Below the pieces are notes generated by a model that did no database searches, had not been told where the DNA came from, and saw only the letters and a list, made by a program, of their open reading frames with translations. From Chersky-299 sp963749535 (GTDB lineage Bacteria > Actinomycetota > Thermoleophilia > RBG-16-64-13), in contig CAVVNF010000025.1 of assembly GCA_963749535.1 (NCBI GenBank), positions 1 to 64,000 of the forward strand: a stretch of 64,000 bases of DNA, given 5' to 3'. Of this stretch, positions 1 to 10,051 are shown piece by piece (the first letter of the stretch is position 1; each line of letters begins with the position of its first letter). The position numbers were made by a program, and so were the translations under genes.

Positions 1-121
1 CGGCGGTGTCAGGGGCACATTTGCAGGAGCACGTGAGTCCGGCCCAGCGGAGAGTCTACTGTTCGCCGTCAGAGGGGCGCCGGGCGAGCTACTGCCACAG
101 GAACCAATCGCAAAGTCAAGA

Positions 122-1449
122 CTAGAACACATGGCGGAGCCACCGGACAAAGCGATGCCAGAAGTACTTCAGCTTGACCCATAGAGTGACCTTTGCCACT
201 GATGTCGCTGCGACGAGAGCCATCGAACCCTCTTGCCTGCCCCCAACCGTGAACTGCTCCCGACCGATCACCTGTCCGGCCTCAACCGGCAGCGTGAGTT
301 TGGAAGGCAGGCTTACTTTGCTGTCCACCTTTGTTCCCGGTGGCAAGGCCACCTCAGTCCACCATCGGTGACCAGCTTGAGTTCGGCTCCCAGGTGATAG
401 GGGATTGGCAATTCAGCCACGACAACGGAAGGCCGAGCGAGATCGACGACCTGAAGCGCTGGGGCTACAGGCACTGGCGCGGGCGTCACGGCCAGCTCCT
501 CCTGCTTGAACCCATATTCGAGCAAGTTCTTGCTGTCCGCCCAAGTGGGCGTCCAACTGGACTCTCCCAAGACCACGCTGATAACGGACTTCCCCTGACT
601 CGTGCCTGAGGCCACCAGACAAAAGCCGGCGTCATCGGTCGAACCGGTCTTGATGCCGGTGACCCAGGCCACCGTCCCCAATAGTTTGTTGACGTTTCGA
701 AAGGCAATGGGATTCGATTGGCCTGGAAGAGTGATGCTGTAGTTGACCGTCCCCACTATCTTGCGAAACTCGGCATTCTGCATGGCGTAGCGAGCCAGCA
801 TGGCCAAATCACGGGCTGAGGAGTAGTGGCCCCGGGCATCGAGTCCGTCCGGGTTGATGTAATGCGTGTTCGAGAGGCCCAACTCGCGAGCTTTCTCGTT
901 CATCTCGCCCACGAAGGCCTCCATGCTGCCGCCGGCCGCCTCTGCCAAGGCAAAGGCGGCGTCATTGCCGCTGTGCACGAGAGCCCCGTAGAGAAGCTGT
1001 TCTACCGTTAGATGATCGCCGGCCTTCAGCCCTAGGGATTGCTCCCCCACCTTGGCTGCCCGAGCCGAAACCGTGACCTCCCGGTCAAGCGGGAGGGTCT
1101 CCAGAGCAAGAATGGCGGTCATGATCTTGGTGATCGAGGCCATAGGCCTTCGGGCGTTGGCGTCGTGTGAGTACAGAATCTGGCCCGTGGTCAAATCAAT
1201 GACGATCGCAGATTTGGCATGGATGACCGGCGGCGAGACGGAAGACTGCACAGTGGAGGTCGGGGCGGTGGTCGCCTGGGTCGCCGGCTGTACCAAGGCC
1301 TGCGTGGCGCGCGACTCGGCCGGAATGGAGGTGGTCGTGGTCGCCCACGTCGTTCCGGCGAGGCCGGACAAACAGATGACCAGGGCCAGGGCAAGCATGG
1401 CGGGAGCAGCCAGCAGCCGTGCTAAGGTTTGTCGCTTCAAGCGCGTCAT
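122..1449 (-). CDS. dacA: D-alanyl-D-alanine carboxypeptidase (PBP5/DacA type), frameshifted
   Basis: Peptidase S11 family enzyme that trims the terminal D-Ala of peptidoglycan stem peptides outside the membrane. A signal segment lies near the N-terminus. Counting from an in-frame TTG at 1458, the active-site motifs are SITK (108-111), SGN (163-165) and KTG (270-272). The ATG at 1449 is the preferred start. The frame breaks near 355: the first frame ends at 313 with a nonsense tail, while another frame continues to 122 with a PBP5_C-like segment (ALPPGTKVDSKVSLP) and a C-terminal membrane-anchor-like stretch (VTLWVKLKYFWHRF). One base change restores about 440 residues, a normal family length. 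It belongs to the envelope cluster ending here. Function is confident; whether the break is real is doubtful given similar breaks in essential genes. Confidence 0.88.
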
Positions 1450-1556
1450 GCCCGCCAACTTACCATGCGTTGATACTCATGCCTTCACCGTGGTGGTTGC
1501 CGCGAACGCCGACCCGGGCTCGAAGTGGCTCGGCCACCTGGCCCAGCGGAACCCAG

Positions 1557-2548
1557 TTAGAAGATCCGCGTGGCCCCCGCGTAGTCGCTCTGTAGAGGAT
1601 CGATGCGCACCGATACCCCGGTGTAGGGGGCGTCGATCATGTCCCCGTTGCCAACGTATATCCCCACGTGATGTATGGGATTCCCGAAGAAAACCAGGTC
1701 TCCAGCCTCGAGCTGGTTCCGGGAGACATGGGTGCCGGAATCATATTGCATGGCCGCAGAATGGGGAAGACTGACGCCCAACTGTGCAAACACATACATG
1801 ACCAAGCCCCGAACAGTCAAAGCCGCCGGGGCTGGAGCCCCCCCAGACATACGGCACGCCTCGATACTTCATGGCAGCCTCTACCACCCGCATCCCCTTG
1901 GATCGAGCTGCCGCAACTTTGGCCTCAGCGGCCAGTTTGGCCTGTTCGGCCTGCCACTGCTTCTCCATGGCGGCTATCTGTTGCTGTTTTCCCTTAAGGA
2001 GTTTCTGATCTTGCGCGATTTTGCGCGTCACGGACTTCCTCGACGCCAGCACCTGGGCGGCTGCTGCTTTTTGCTTTTTGAGCTGCTGAGCGAGCTGGAC
2101 CTGCTGATCAGCCACTTGCTTCTTATAGGATAGAGACTTGCGCCACGAGCTGGCTGTCTTGGCTGCTAATGCTCTCCAGAAAAACAAGGCGGTCCACAAA
2201 ATCAGACCAGGAAGTGGCACTTACGAGCACGTCCAAGAAGTTGCCAACGCCTCCCCGTTCGTAGATCTCGACCAGACGGCTGCTCATTTTAGCTTGCGCC
2301 AGAGCCAGGCTCTGCTCTGCCTCCTTTAGCCGGGCCTGATTCTGAGCGACATTTGTCTTTGCTTGGGCGAGCTGAATGTTGTCAACGTCATATTTCTCCA
2401 CCAACAGCTCAAGCTGGCTATTTAGTTGGTAGACACGGGTGCGGAGAGCGCTGACCTCGCTCTTGCTTTGGGTGATTGCCTTGGGCTCCGCCGACGCGGA
2501 CGGGCCGGCGCTCAGGGCGAGCACCGCCAACAAGAGCAGGCCAGTCAC
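1557..2548 (-). CDS. Secreted coiled-coil NlpC/P60 endopeptidase, two frameshifts
   Basis: Predicted secreted peptidoglycan D,L-endopeptidase. Three frames together give one protein: a hydrophobic leader (LLLLAVLALSAG), a long Gln/Lys/Glu-rich coiled coil typical of RipA/CwlO-like hydrolases, and an NlpC/P60 domain. The domain shows the catalytic Cys in GGFDCSGL and the His in HHVGIYVG. The frame changes near 2140 (inside the coiled coil) and near 1820 (immediately after DCSGL). The start is uncertain: the frame is open upstream of the GTG at 2548, with an AGGGAGG-like site about 40 bases upstream but no standard start codon next to it. It lies between two other wall genes, which supports a wall-remodelling role. 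Confidence 0.8.
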
Positions 2549-2683
2549 CAGACTGAAACCTACCCTGCCTGAGGTACCCCCACTAATCAGAAGCCTCCCT
2601 GATAGCCCTCGAGCTCAAGTGTCGACCACTGAGCCGCACAGCAGGAGGGGAAGACCCAGCGTTCATCTTCATCTCGCGGTGCG

Positions 2684-4609
2684 CTACGATCGGGGAACGG
2701 TGGTCATCGACTCGGCCGTAGCCAGGAGTGCCTCCCGATCGAAGGCGTAGGAAAGCGTGTTCGATACCCAGTAGAGAACACCGCCCTTCTTCCACCAGAC
2801 GTGGTCTACTTTGTCGCTCGCCCCCACAACCGTGTAAGTGACTCCGTTTGCCACTACCTTTAGGCCCGCGCTAGCCGCTGGAGCACTCAGCCACGTCGTC
2901 TCCATGATGCCTAAGAATTGGTCCTGCGACTGATAGCGATAGACCAGCTTGAGGGCGGGTTGCGAGGCCTTGCCCACGGTGATCTGATACGACCGCCCCT
3001 GCACATACGAGCACCCGGGAGGAAGAAAGGCCGGGCCTTCCACGGTGAACGAGGAGTCTTCGGCTAGATCCTGGACACTCGCGATGTTCAGAACCGCCCC
3101 AGGGCCAGCAGAAGGTATGAGGACACTGGGCGCGATGCCGTAGCCTTGTCCCAGGGTAACCGTGACACGGCTCACTGCAGCGCTCACCTGCACTTTGGCA
3201 ATGCCCAGCGCTTGGCCGACAGCCTGACCCGCAGCCGCCCAGCCGGGAGGATAGGCGACTGATGTGTTCTTGACCGACGGAGAACCGGTGTCTGTGACAT
3301 TCTTGACCGACGCCTCCAGACTCTCAAGCCAGCACGAAGCGGACGCCCCCTGGCCGGCGCGCCCCGTGCCGTTTAGCACGTTGACGGTCACCCCGGTCAG
3401 ATCTACGCGCGTGAGCGTGGCGGGTGGGGCAGTGGTGGCAGTTGTCGCCGGCTGAGCCTTGGCCGCGGGGGGCGTCAAGAAATCGGCGACCGCATTGGCG
3501 ATGGTCCCGCTGGAGGCAACGACGTAGGAGATACTGTCGATGGTCTCGGTGTCGCCGACGATGTGAACCTGCTTCATCCGGCTTCCGTCGAGCTTGACCG
3601 CCCAGTAAGCGAGCTTGAGAAAGTCGTTCGTGTGGAGATCGGTGCTCAGGTTCGCGAACAGTCCCTTGATGAGGCTGGGTAACTTGAGGGGCAGGTTCCA
3701 GCCCATAGCCTGCTCACGCACGGCATCCAGGAAGTGCTGCTGCCGCTCCATGCGGCCGAAATCACCGTTGAGATCGTGACGAGTGCGCACGTACTTGAGC
3801 GCGTTCAAGCCGTTGAGCAGTTGATAGCCGGGCGCAAACTGTATCGATCCGTCGTTGTAGGTGCGATCCACGTCTATATACACTCCACCCAAGGTGTTCG
3901 TGATGTCCTCAAACGCCGCGAAATCGACTTCCATGTAGTGGTCGAGTTTGATGCCGGTCACTTCGCTCACCGTCTTGATGGTCAGTGCCGGCCCGCCGAA
4001 CGAGTAGGCGGCGTTGATCTTCTGCAGGCCGTGTCCGGGCACTTCCACCTGAAGGTCCCGGGGTATGGACAGGATGGAAAGGAAGTTGCTCGTCGGGTCC
4101 ACGTGCACGATCATCAGCGTGTCCGAGCGCCCGCCCGCGCCATTGGTTGAGCGTGTGTCCGAGCCCACGACAAGGATATTCATGCCGCTGGGACTCTTGG
4201 GAATGGACACGGTTACGGTCGAGCTTGAAGAGAGGCCGCCCGAAGTGCCCGTCTGCGTGGAGCTGCTCGTGCCCGCGCCGGCGGAGGTCGTCGAGCTGGA
4301 GGAGCTGTCTTTGAGTGCCTGGGCGACGCCCGAGGGCAACCGGCTGTTGGCGCCACTTACTTGAGCGTGGAGCCACAGATAGAACCCGCCTACCGCCGCA
4401 AGAGCCGCCACAAGAATGACCACCGATCCCCATAGCGCTAGTCGTCCCCAGCGAATCTTGCGCGCCCGCTTGCGCCCGCGATGGCTGTCGTCCCTCCCGT
4501 TCAACACCCTATGCCTTTCAATTTGGTCCGCTGTGACCCCACCAGCACGGCCCACTCGGCCTCCTCGGAGCTGGGCCTCAGTCCTGGAAAGCCTGGTTTT
4601 CCACACCAT
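2684..4609 (-). CDS. LytR-CpsA-Psr family protein with LytR_C and a DUF4367-like C-terminus (copy 1)
   Basis: LCP-family membrane enzyme; relatives transfer lipid-linked glycopolymers (teichoic acids, arabinogalactan) onto peptidoglycan. The 641 residues show a basic cytoplasmic start, one membrane segment (about 58-80), a Ser/Thr-rich linker, the LCP catalytic domain (about 143-305; VVGSDTR, SIPRDLQVEVPG, YVRTRHDLNGDFGRMERQQ), and a LytR_C domain (VTVNVLNGTGRAG). A last domain of about 120 residues contains DHVWWKKGGVLYWVS and resembles DUF4367. The start is ATG 4609. The gene stands in tandem with a clear paralogue at 4728-6563 of the same architecture. Family assignment is certain; the substrate is unknown. 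Confidence 0.92.
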   Translation of the reverse strand: MVWKTRLSRTEAQLRGGRVGRAGGVTADQIERHRVLNGRDDSHRGRKRARKIRWGRLALWGSVVILVAALAAVGGFYLWLHAQVSGANSRLPSGVAQALKDSSSSSTTSAGAGTSSSTQTGTSGGLSSSSTVTVSIPKSPSGMNILVVGSDTRSTNGAGGRSDTLMIVHVDPTSNFLSILSIPRDLQVEVPGHGLQKINAAYSFGGPALTIKTVSEVTGIKLDHYMEVDFAAFEDITNTLGGVYIDVDRTYNDGSIQFAPGYQLLNGLNALKYVRTRHDLNGDFGRMERQQHFLDAVREQAMGWNLPLKLPSLIKGLFANLSTDLHTNDFLKLAYWAVKLDGSRMKQVHIVGDTETIDSISYVVASSGTIANAVADFLTPPAAKAQPATTATTAPPATLTRVDLTGVTVNVLNGTGRAGQGASASCWLESLEASVKNVTDTGSPSVKNTSVAYPPGWAAAGQAVGQALGIAKVQVSAAVSRVTVTLGQGYGIAPSVLIPSAGPGAVLNIASVQDLAEDSSFTVEGPAFLPPGCSYVQGRSYQITVGKASQPALKLVYRYQSQDQFLGIMETTWLSAPAASAGLKVVANGVTYTVVGASDKVDHVWWKKGGVLYWVSNTLSYAFDREALLATAESMTTVPRS

Positions 4610-4727
4610 ATACGACTGCCCATAAGTTGAGCGTTAACCAAAGAAGAAAGCCAGCCCCACTTATCGCGGCATTCGCTGCACGCTGCCGGGCTCACCCGCT
4701 CTCTGCGGTGCGTTGCAGGCCAGCGAC

Positions 4728-6563
4728 TCATGGCTTCGGAATATCAATCATCGATTCCGCCATGGCCAGAAGGTCTTTCTTGGTGAGATCGTAGGAGAGC
4801 GTGTTGGACACCCAGTAAAGGACGCCATCCTTCTTCCACCACACGTGGTCCACATCTTGGCTCGTGCCCACTACTGTAAAGGTGACGCCGTCGTGCTGGA
4901 CCTCATCGCCTTTGCTCGCCATCGGGGCGTCCAGCCAGGTGGTCTCCGTGATTCCTAGGTACTGGTCTGTTTTTTGATACTGGTAGACCATGCGCAGGGC
5001 CGGCTGGGTGCCACTGCCCACCTTGATGCCGTAGGTCCCGCCTTTTTGGGGCATCCGGTCCTCGTACGTGTAGTCGGCAGGGATATATCCCGGCGCTTCT
5101 AGCGGGAAGGAGATCATGGTGGCGAGCGCCTTCCACTCGGTGGCGTTAGGGATGGTCTCGGGGGTAGCGGGAGGAGTGAACGCGGCCGGAAGTGCGAAGC
5201 CCTCCCCCAGGGTCACGGTCACCCGGGAGAGCGAGCGGTTCAAAGTCACGCTGTCCGCATCCACCGCGCGGGCCACAAGATGGGCGGTATCGTACTCGCC
5301 CGAGGGGTAGCCGACCGTGGTCTTTTGCGAGGGGGAGTGGCTCGCCTCGCTGCTGCTCGCCACGGTTGCGCCCAGGCTCTCGAACCAGTTGACGATGGCT
5401 TGGTTGATCCCGGGGCGCCCGGTGCCGTTAAGGACATCGAGGGTGACGCGACTCAGGTCAGGCTGGAGCGCTTGCGTAGTGGTAGTAGAAGAACCATTGC
5501 TGCTGGCCGAGGCTCCCGTCGGGCTTCCCCCGCTCTCCGATACGCTGGCGGCAGAGGGTGGGGTAAGGAAGTCGGTGACCGCTTGGCGAATGGCCTCGGG
5601 GCTCGCTTCCACGTAGGAGATGCCGTTGATCGTAGGAGTGCTGCCGGTAATGCTGATTTGCCGGATCCGATCGCCATTTAGTTTTGCCCCCCAATAGGCG
5701 AGCTTGAGGACGTCGTTGGCGCTAAGATCAGTGCCCACGTTGCGAAAGAGCGCGTTCACCAGGCTAGGGAGCTTGAACACGAGGCTGGGTCCCATAGCCA
5801 TGGCCTGCTCGCGCAGAGCCACCAGAAACCGCTGCTGACGCTCGATACGGCCGAAGTCAGCGTTCTGGTCATGACGGAAACGGACGTACTCCAGAGCGTC
5901 GTGCCCCCCTAACAGCTGATAGCCCGGTGAAAGCTTGATCAGTTCGTAGGCGGGATCGTCGTTGTAATAGCGGTGGTCCACATCCACGTAGACTCCGCCC
6001 AGGGCATTCGTCAGATCTTCGAAAGCGTCGAAGCCGATCTCTACGTAGTGATTGATGTCAATGCCGGTCAGTTCTTTCACCGTACTAATCGAAAGAGCAG
6101 CTCCTCCGTAGGCATAGGCGGCGTTGATCTTGTCCATGCCGCGCCCCGGGATATCCACCCGGAGGTCCCGAGGGATGGAAAGGATGGACATGAAGTTTTG
6201 ACCGGGGTCGACGTGCACGAGCATGAGCGTGTCCGAGCGGCCATTGGTCTCGTTACCCCGGTTATCGGACCCCAGAACCAGGATATCCATGGCGTCGGGC
6301 GATTCCGGTACGGGCGGAGCGACCGAGACTAACGTGCTCTGCGGTTTGGTGCTGAGAGCAGTCTTAGCCGCCGGGCTCACCCGACTGTTGGCCTCGACCA
6401 CCACATGGTGAAACCAGAGATAGGAGCCACCGACGACGACCCCGCCACCGGCCAATAGCAGGACGACCAGGCCCACCAGACTCCACAAAGGACGCGCTTC
6501 CACTTGCGGCGGCCAGGGCCTTCGGTCGAATAGATGGTGTACGGCTTGTCGCTCAGTGCACAC
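4728..6563 (-). CDS. LytR-CpsA-Psr family protein with LytR_C and a DUF4367-like C-terminus (copy 2)
   Basis: Paralogue of the gene at 2684-4609, presumably by tandem duplication. A GTG start at 6563 gives 611 residues: a membrane segment (about 27-50), an LCP domain (about 92-255; VLGSDNR, SIPRDLRVDIPG, YVRFRHDQNADFGRIERQQ), a Ser/Thr-rich linker (about 338-368), a LytR_C domain (about 370-453; VTLDVLNGTGRPG), and a terminal DUF4367-like domain (about 485-605; DHVWWKKDGVLYWVS). LCP enzymes use conserved Arg and Asp residues to bind the polyprenyl-phosphate substrate, and the matching motifs are present in both copies. The gene is divergent from the L,D-transpeptidase at 6837. Both copies are intact, unlike many neighbours. 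Confidence 0.92.
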   Translation of the reverse strand: MCTERQAVHHLFDRRPWPPQVEARPLWSLVGLVVLLLAGGGVVVGGSYLWFHHVVVEANSRVSPAAKTALSTKPQSTLVSVAPPVPESPDAMDILVLGSDNRGNETNGRSDTLMLVHVDPGQNFMSILSIPRDLRVDIPGRGMDKINAAYAYGGAALSISTVKELTGIDINHYVEIGFDAFEDLTNALGGVYVDVDHRYYNDDPAYELIKLSPGYQLLGGHDALEYVRFRHDQNADFGRIERQQRFLVALREQAMAMGPSLVFKLPSLVNALFRNVGTDLSANDVLKLAYWGAKLNGDRIRQISITGSTPTINGISYVEASPEAIRQAVTDFLTPPSAASVSESGGSPTGASASSNGSSTTTTQALQPDLSRVTLDVLNGTGRPGINQAIVNWFESLGATVASSSEASHSPSQKTTVGYPSGEYDTAHLVARAVDADSVTLNRSLSRVTVTLGEGFALPAAFTPPATPETIPNATEWKALATMISFPLEAPGYIPADYTYEDRMPQKGGTYGIKVGSGTQPALRMVYQYQKTDQYLGITETTWLDAPMASKGDEVQHDGVTFTVVGTSQDVDHVWWKKDGVLYWVSNTLSYDLTKKDLLAMAESMIDIPKP

Positions 6564-6836
6564 TCCCGCTTGAATTAGCAGGAAATGTTACTCCAGTTCC
6601 CTGCCCTGAGCCAAACGGGGAGATGCGCTGACCCGCTTTACGCAGGGCTTATCCTTGCGGGCCTAAGGTAGCTGAGGTTGGGCAGGGGCCTGGTCGTCCT
6701 TCTCACCCCCCGGAGGATGAGTCGGGGAAAGGGTTCGGCAATGGCTTACCGAGCCTGCCCGAATAGCGACCAGCGCGTCGTGCCCAGACGCACGCGGCGC
6801 CGTCACTGGTTGACGTGGAAAAAGAAAGAGGGGTTC

Positions 6837-7732
6837 ATGGCCAGAGGCAGAGATGGTGAGACAGGACCTGTGCGCGGGGCGAAGAAAGCCTGGTGGGCTC
6901 GGGGCCCCTTGCTGGCAGTGCTGGTAGTCCTCGCCGGTCTTCTTGCGATCCGCGGCGGCCCGGCCCTGGCCAAGAGCGCCACCGTACCCCCTGCCAGCCC
7001 CCCGCCGGCGACCGTATCCGCGTCATGGGGAGCAAGCCCCCCGCCGACGTCAGCCGCCACTGTGCCGGCCGCCTCTCGTTTGACCGCTCGTGCGACCACC
7101 AATACCACCATTACCACGACGACTCCCCCGACCACGACCCCCCCGACGAGTCCCGCCCCCGCCCTACCGCCCGATGTCAGACTGGGCTCCAAGGGACCGG
7201 CGGTCGTCACCCTTCAGCAGAAGCTGGTGGCGCTCAGCTATCAGCCGGGTAGGACAGACGGGGTCTTCGACGCCGAGACCAGGGAGGCGGTCATCGCCTT
7301 CCAGAAGGTGGAAGGACTCCCCCGGGACGGCGAGGTCTGGTCTGCGACCTGGACCCGACTCATGGCGGCTATGCCTCCTACCCCGCGCCTGAGCGCCGCC
7401 GGCACCCGGGTTGAGGTCGACCTCACCCGGCAGGTGCTCCTCTATATCGAGAACAACCAGGTGGTAAAGACGCTGGCTTGCTCCACGGGAAAGCCCGGGT
7501 GGAGGACGCCGCCGGGGCACTACAGTGTCTACGCTAAGATCCCGGTCTGGCACCAAGCGCCCTGGGTTGGCTCTACAAACCCTGCTACGTCCACAACGGC
7601 ATAGCCATCCACGGCGAAGACTCGGTGCCGGTCTATCCGGGCAGCCACGGCTGCATCCGCGTGACCCCGGCCGAGATGAACACCCTCTATTCCGAGCTGC
7701 CCATAGGCCTGAGGGTCGACATCTACTACTGA
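6837..7732 (+). CDS. L,D-transpeptidase with peptidoglycan-binding domain (copy 1), frameshifted
   Basis: YkuD-family L,D-transpeptidase forming 3-3 cross-links or attaching proteins to the wall. The ATG at 6837 follows AAAGAGGGG at ideal spacing. Order: membrane/signal segment, Thr/Pro-rich linker, PG_binding_1 domain (DVRLGSKGPAVVTLQQKL), YkuD domain. The frame is lost near 7556. Alignment with copy 2 (18037-18945) shows one missing base in a short A run: HQ-SALGWLY becomes a nonsense tail that stops at 7604. The other frame keeps the catalytic SHGCIR segment and ends at the TGA at 7730-7732, as in copy 2. The two copies are closely similar at the DNA level and share the ribosome binding site. 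Confidence 0.85.
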
Positions 7733-7910
7733 AGCGACCTTTCCTCTTCAACCCAGCACAGGTGAAGGCGCAGCAGCCCACCGAGTGCCGGTACTGCCTG
7801 GGGACGCGATCTTTCTATCGCTCATGGGGCATCCCATCGGATGTCGATGGTACCGCTCCTTTCTTTCAACTTGCTCACTTCGCGCTGCCGTCTACTAAGC
7901 CGGTGATCAC

Positions 7911-8948
7911 ATGGCGATGACCGCCTTCCAAACGTGTCGGAGGGGTCCCGATACTGTCGGCCACGTCACGCCGGTTCGTAGAGAAGACCAAAACGTGCTA
8001 CGTTCGAGCAAGGAGGCCGTAGCCGTGGTAGGACTCAGGAGTATCTGGTCTAAATGCGCGTCTGTGCTCTCCTTGAGACCCGCTAGGGGCCTCAAGTCGC
8101 ACACGCCGGGGGTAGTTCTCGCTCTACGCTCGACTGCTCAGAAGCTAGTAGGGGCAGCCCGTCGTCTTTTCCGTCTTCTTAGCCCACGGTTGTCCTACGG
8201 GCTGGCCCGGTTACAGCGAATCACGGCTGTGCATCAATGGGACGCCATCATTCGCCCCCTGCGATCTGGCCGCGTGCGGGATTTCGTGACTCGTTTCCAT
8301 CCTCTAGGCGTCGCTTCTCAGGGGTGGAGGACCTGGGTAGCGGACGCACGCGGCTTCTGGGTGATGCACCAGGAAGCGGTAGGCCGTAAGCGAGGGGTGG
8401 AACAAACCAAGGATGGAGATGCCCTTGGGTCCCCAGAGAAGGAGCAAGAGGCGCTGGTCAGGGCCGCCGAGAAGAGTCTGCGCCAGGTCCGCCGTGGCTA
8501 CCACAGAAGGGTCGAGGCGGCAGCGCGACGACTCAGCAAAGCCCAAGCGCACAAAGCCCGCTGTCTCCACCGGCGGAATGGCGTCTTTCTCTATGAAGAT
8601 CGGATACACACGCCCCAGGGTGTTGCCCGTTTCGCCGATGGGCCGGTGCAGGCAACTGTTCACTTTCCGCCCTTCATCCCGGAACCCCACGTCATGATAG
8701 ACACGCCGGGCTTCGTATCGGTCATTCTCTGCAGACCAAGAGCGGCTGCGGAGTTCGTCGATAGGATCAACCAGGCCGCAGCGTTGGCCCCTCAGGTCGC
8801 GGCAGTACAGGCACAAATAATCTCCGAGGCGCTGGCCCGACTGGAATCGATCCAGCTCGAGCGAGATGAACAGATCGTGGCCGCCGAGGGTCGACTGGAG
8901 GCTGCTCGCCGGAGCTTCGTGTCGCAGGACTCGGCGAGTTCCGGCTGA
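7911..8948 (+). CDS. Hypothetical protein, 345 residues
   Basis: A long open frame of Arg/Ala-rich protein that I do not recognise. The N-terminal half has basic, weakly hydrophobic segments. A central charged region (about 175-225) is helical and Lys/Arg/Gln-rich. A compact segment reads VFLYEDRIHTPQGVARF, of the kind found in small beta domains of actinobacterial proteins with a fixed genomic-location signature, and the end is again helical. No signal peptide or catalytic motif stands out. The start is uncertain; ATG 7911 has only a weak ribosome site. The codon third positions look coding, and the opposite strand has a shorter competing frame that I consider a shadow. Confidence 0.45.
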   Translation: MAMTAFQTCRRGPDTVGHVTPVRREDQNVLRSSKEAVAVVGLRSIWSKCASVLSLRPARGLKSHTPGVVLALRSTAQKLVGAARRLFRLLSPRLSYGLARLQRITAVHQWDAIIRPLRSGRVRDFVTRFHPLGVASQGWRTWVADARGFWVMHQEAVGRKRGVEQTKDGDALGSPEKEQEALVRAAEKSLRQVRRGYHRRVEAAARRLSKAQAHKARCLHRRNGVFLYEDRIHTPQGVARFADGPVQATVHFPPFIPEPHVMIDTPGFVSVILCRPRAAAEFVDRINQAAALAPQVAAVQAQIISEALARLESIQLERDEQIVAAEGRLEAARRSFVSQDSASSG

Positions 8949-9133
8949 GGGCACTCATTTCCTTGGCGTAGCCCCTGCTCGCTGACCCCTGTGGTGTCTC
9001 ATGCATTCCGCCACGAGACGGCCGGCGCTCATGCCGTCGAACTCTGATCTCGTTTCAAGGCAGCGGCCCGAGCCCTGGGGCCACCTTTCTTTCATGCGCT
9101 CCCGCTCCGCTGGAGGGGATGACCAGCGTCGTG

Positions 9134-9439
9134 CTATTTCCCTTTGTAGGTGCTGTAAGCTTCCATGAAAGTGGGGAATCCACAGGTGGGTATGAGGAGC
9201 AAGAGTGTGTGCATGATTTCGTCCTCGCTCACCCCAACCCCGCGCGCCGCCGCCAGATGAGTTTCAAGTGCGCGCTGGTGACGACTGCTTGCCGACATCG
9301 CAATCTTAAGGAGCGCGCGGGTGCGGTCTTCCAGTGGTCCGCCCTCGACATGGAGAGCATGGCCCGTGGAATCGATCCTCTCGTAAAGCCCCGGGAACTC
9401 CGACTTGAAGATAGTGAAGATTTCATGGACATCTTTCAT
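9134..9439 (-). CDS. Carboxymuconolactone decarboxylase (CMD/AhpD-like) family protein
   Basis: A 101-residue all-helical protein of the CMD family. The core reads RTRALLKIAMSAS, then ETHLAAARGVGVSEDEIMHT, then a hydrophobic helix. The redox-active CxxC of AhpD-type members is absent: the position reads SSRHQRALETH, closer to the PcaC-type pattern with His. Peroxidase or disulfide activity is therefore unlikely, and the substrate cannot be named. The ATG overlaps the stop of the upstream frame (ATGA at 9436-9439), which suggests translational coupling with the damaged gene at 9436-9944. Confidence 0.7.
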   Translation of the reverse strand: MKDVHEIFTIFKSEFPGLYERIDSTGHALHVEGGPLEDRTRALLKIAMSASSRHQRALETHLAAARGVGVSEDEIMHTLLLLIPTCGFPTFMEAYSTYKGK

Positions 9440-9944
9440 CTGCCGCTCTCCTTCCTCCGTCCGACTCCTTCAAAGGCCTTTCCCGCCTCGGCGCCTTCCT
9501 CACCTACGCGGATAATGCCCACGCTCTCCGTGTACCGGGCAAGGCCAAACGTGAAACAGCCCTGAGCCTTGACGATCTCATGGCCGCCGGGCAGGGTGCC
9601 GCACAAGGCCGCGGGCGCGAAGTCCCCAAGAGCGTCGACGCCAAGCATGGAAGACGCTGACGGGGCACTTGCTGCCCACCCCGACGACCTCCCTCCTGAC
9701 ACTGCCTGAGCCCCCAGGGATTCACCTGGTCCGTGGACAAGGCGCACCGATAGTAGAGGTTGACCTCCTGTAAGAACGCATCCTGCGCGCCGATCAGCTG
9801 ATGAAGGAACGCGTCGATGTGCGCTCGCTCGAAGTCGTCTCCCGAGCCCTTGCCCGCATGCTGTCTTAGCTCCGCCAAGTGCAGACGCGCGTGCCTGAGC
9901 TTGGCTTCGGTCTACTCCATCGCGGCTTTCATTTCGTCGGTCAT
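9436..9944 (-). pseudogene. Small hypothetical protein, interrupted by an in-frame stop and a frameshift
   Basis: Reading back from ATG 9944, the frame gives MTDEMKAAME, a TAG stop (9912-9914), then a helical segment (TEAKLRHARLHLAELRQ) that continues to a Tyr/Cys-containing core (EVNLYYRCALS). A Gln codon (CAG) at the stop would read through naturally. A further shift near 9700 moves into the frame that ends at 9436 in an ATGA overlap with the CMD gene. The overlap and the conserved-looking helical sequence suggest a genuine gene, here broken. The function is not recognised. The TAG is a substitution-type lesion, unlike the indels elsewhere in the window. Confidence 0.4.
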
Positions 9945-10051
9945 CCGTGCCCTCTCCCTAGTACACATGCGAACAGCGACTTGCCGGCTTTAACGCCCAG
10001 TCAGAATCGTCAGTACGGATGTGTCCGGAAATCGCCCAGTTGTTACCGGCT

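Noticed and set aside
7525..7920. Separate 131-codon gene overlapping the end of L,D-transpeptidase copy 1
   Set aside because: It is a third frame of the same region; the SHGCIR segment shows the real frame continues the transpeptidase.
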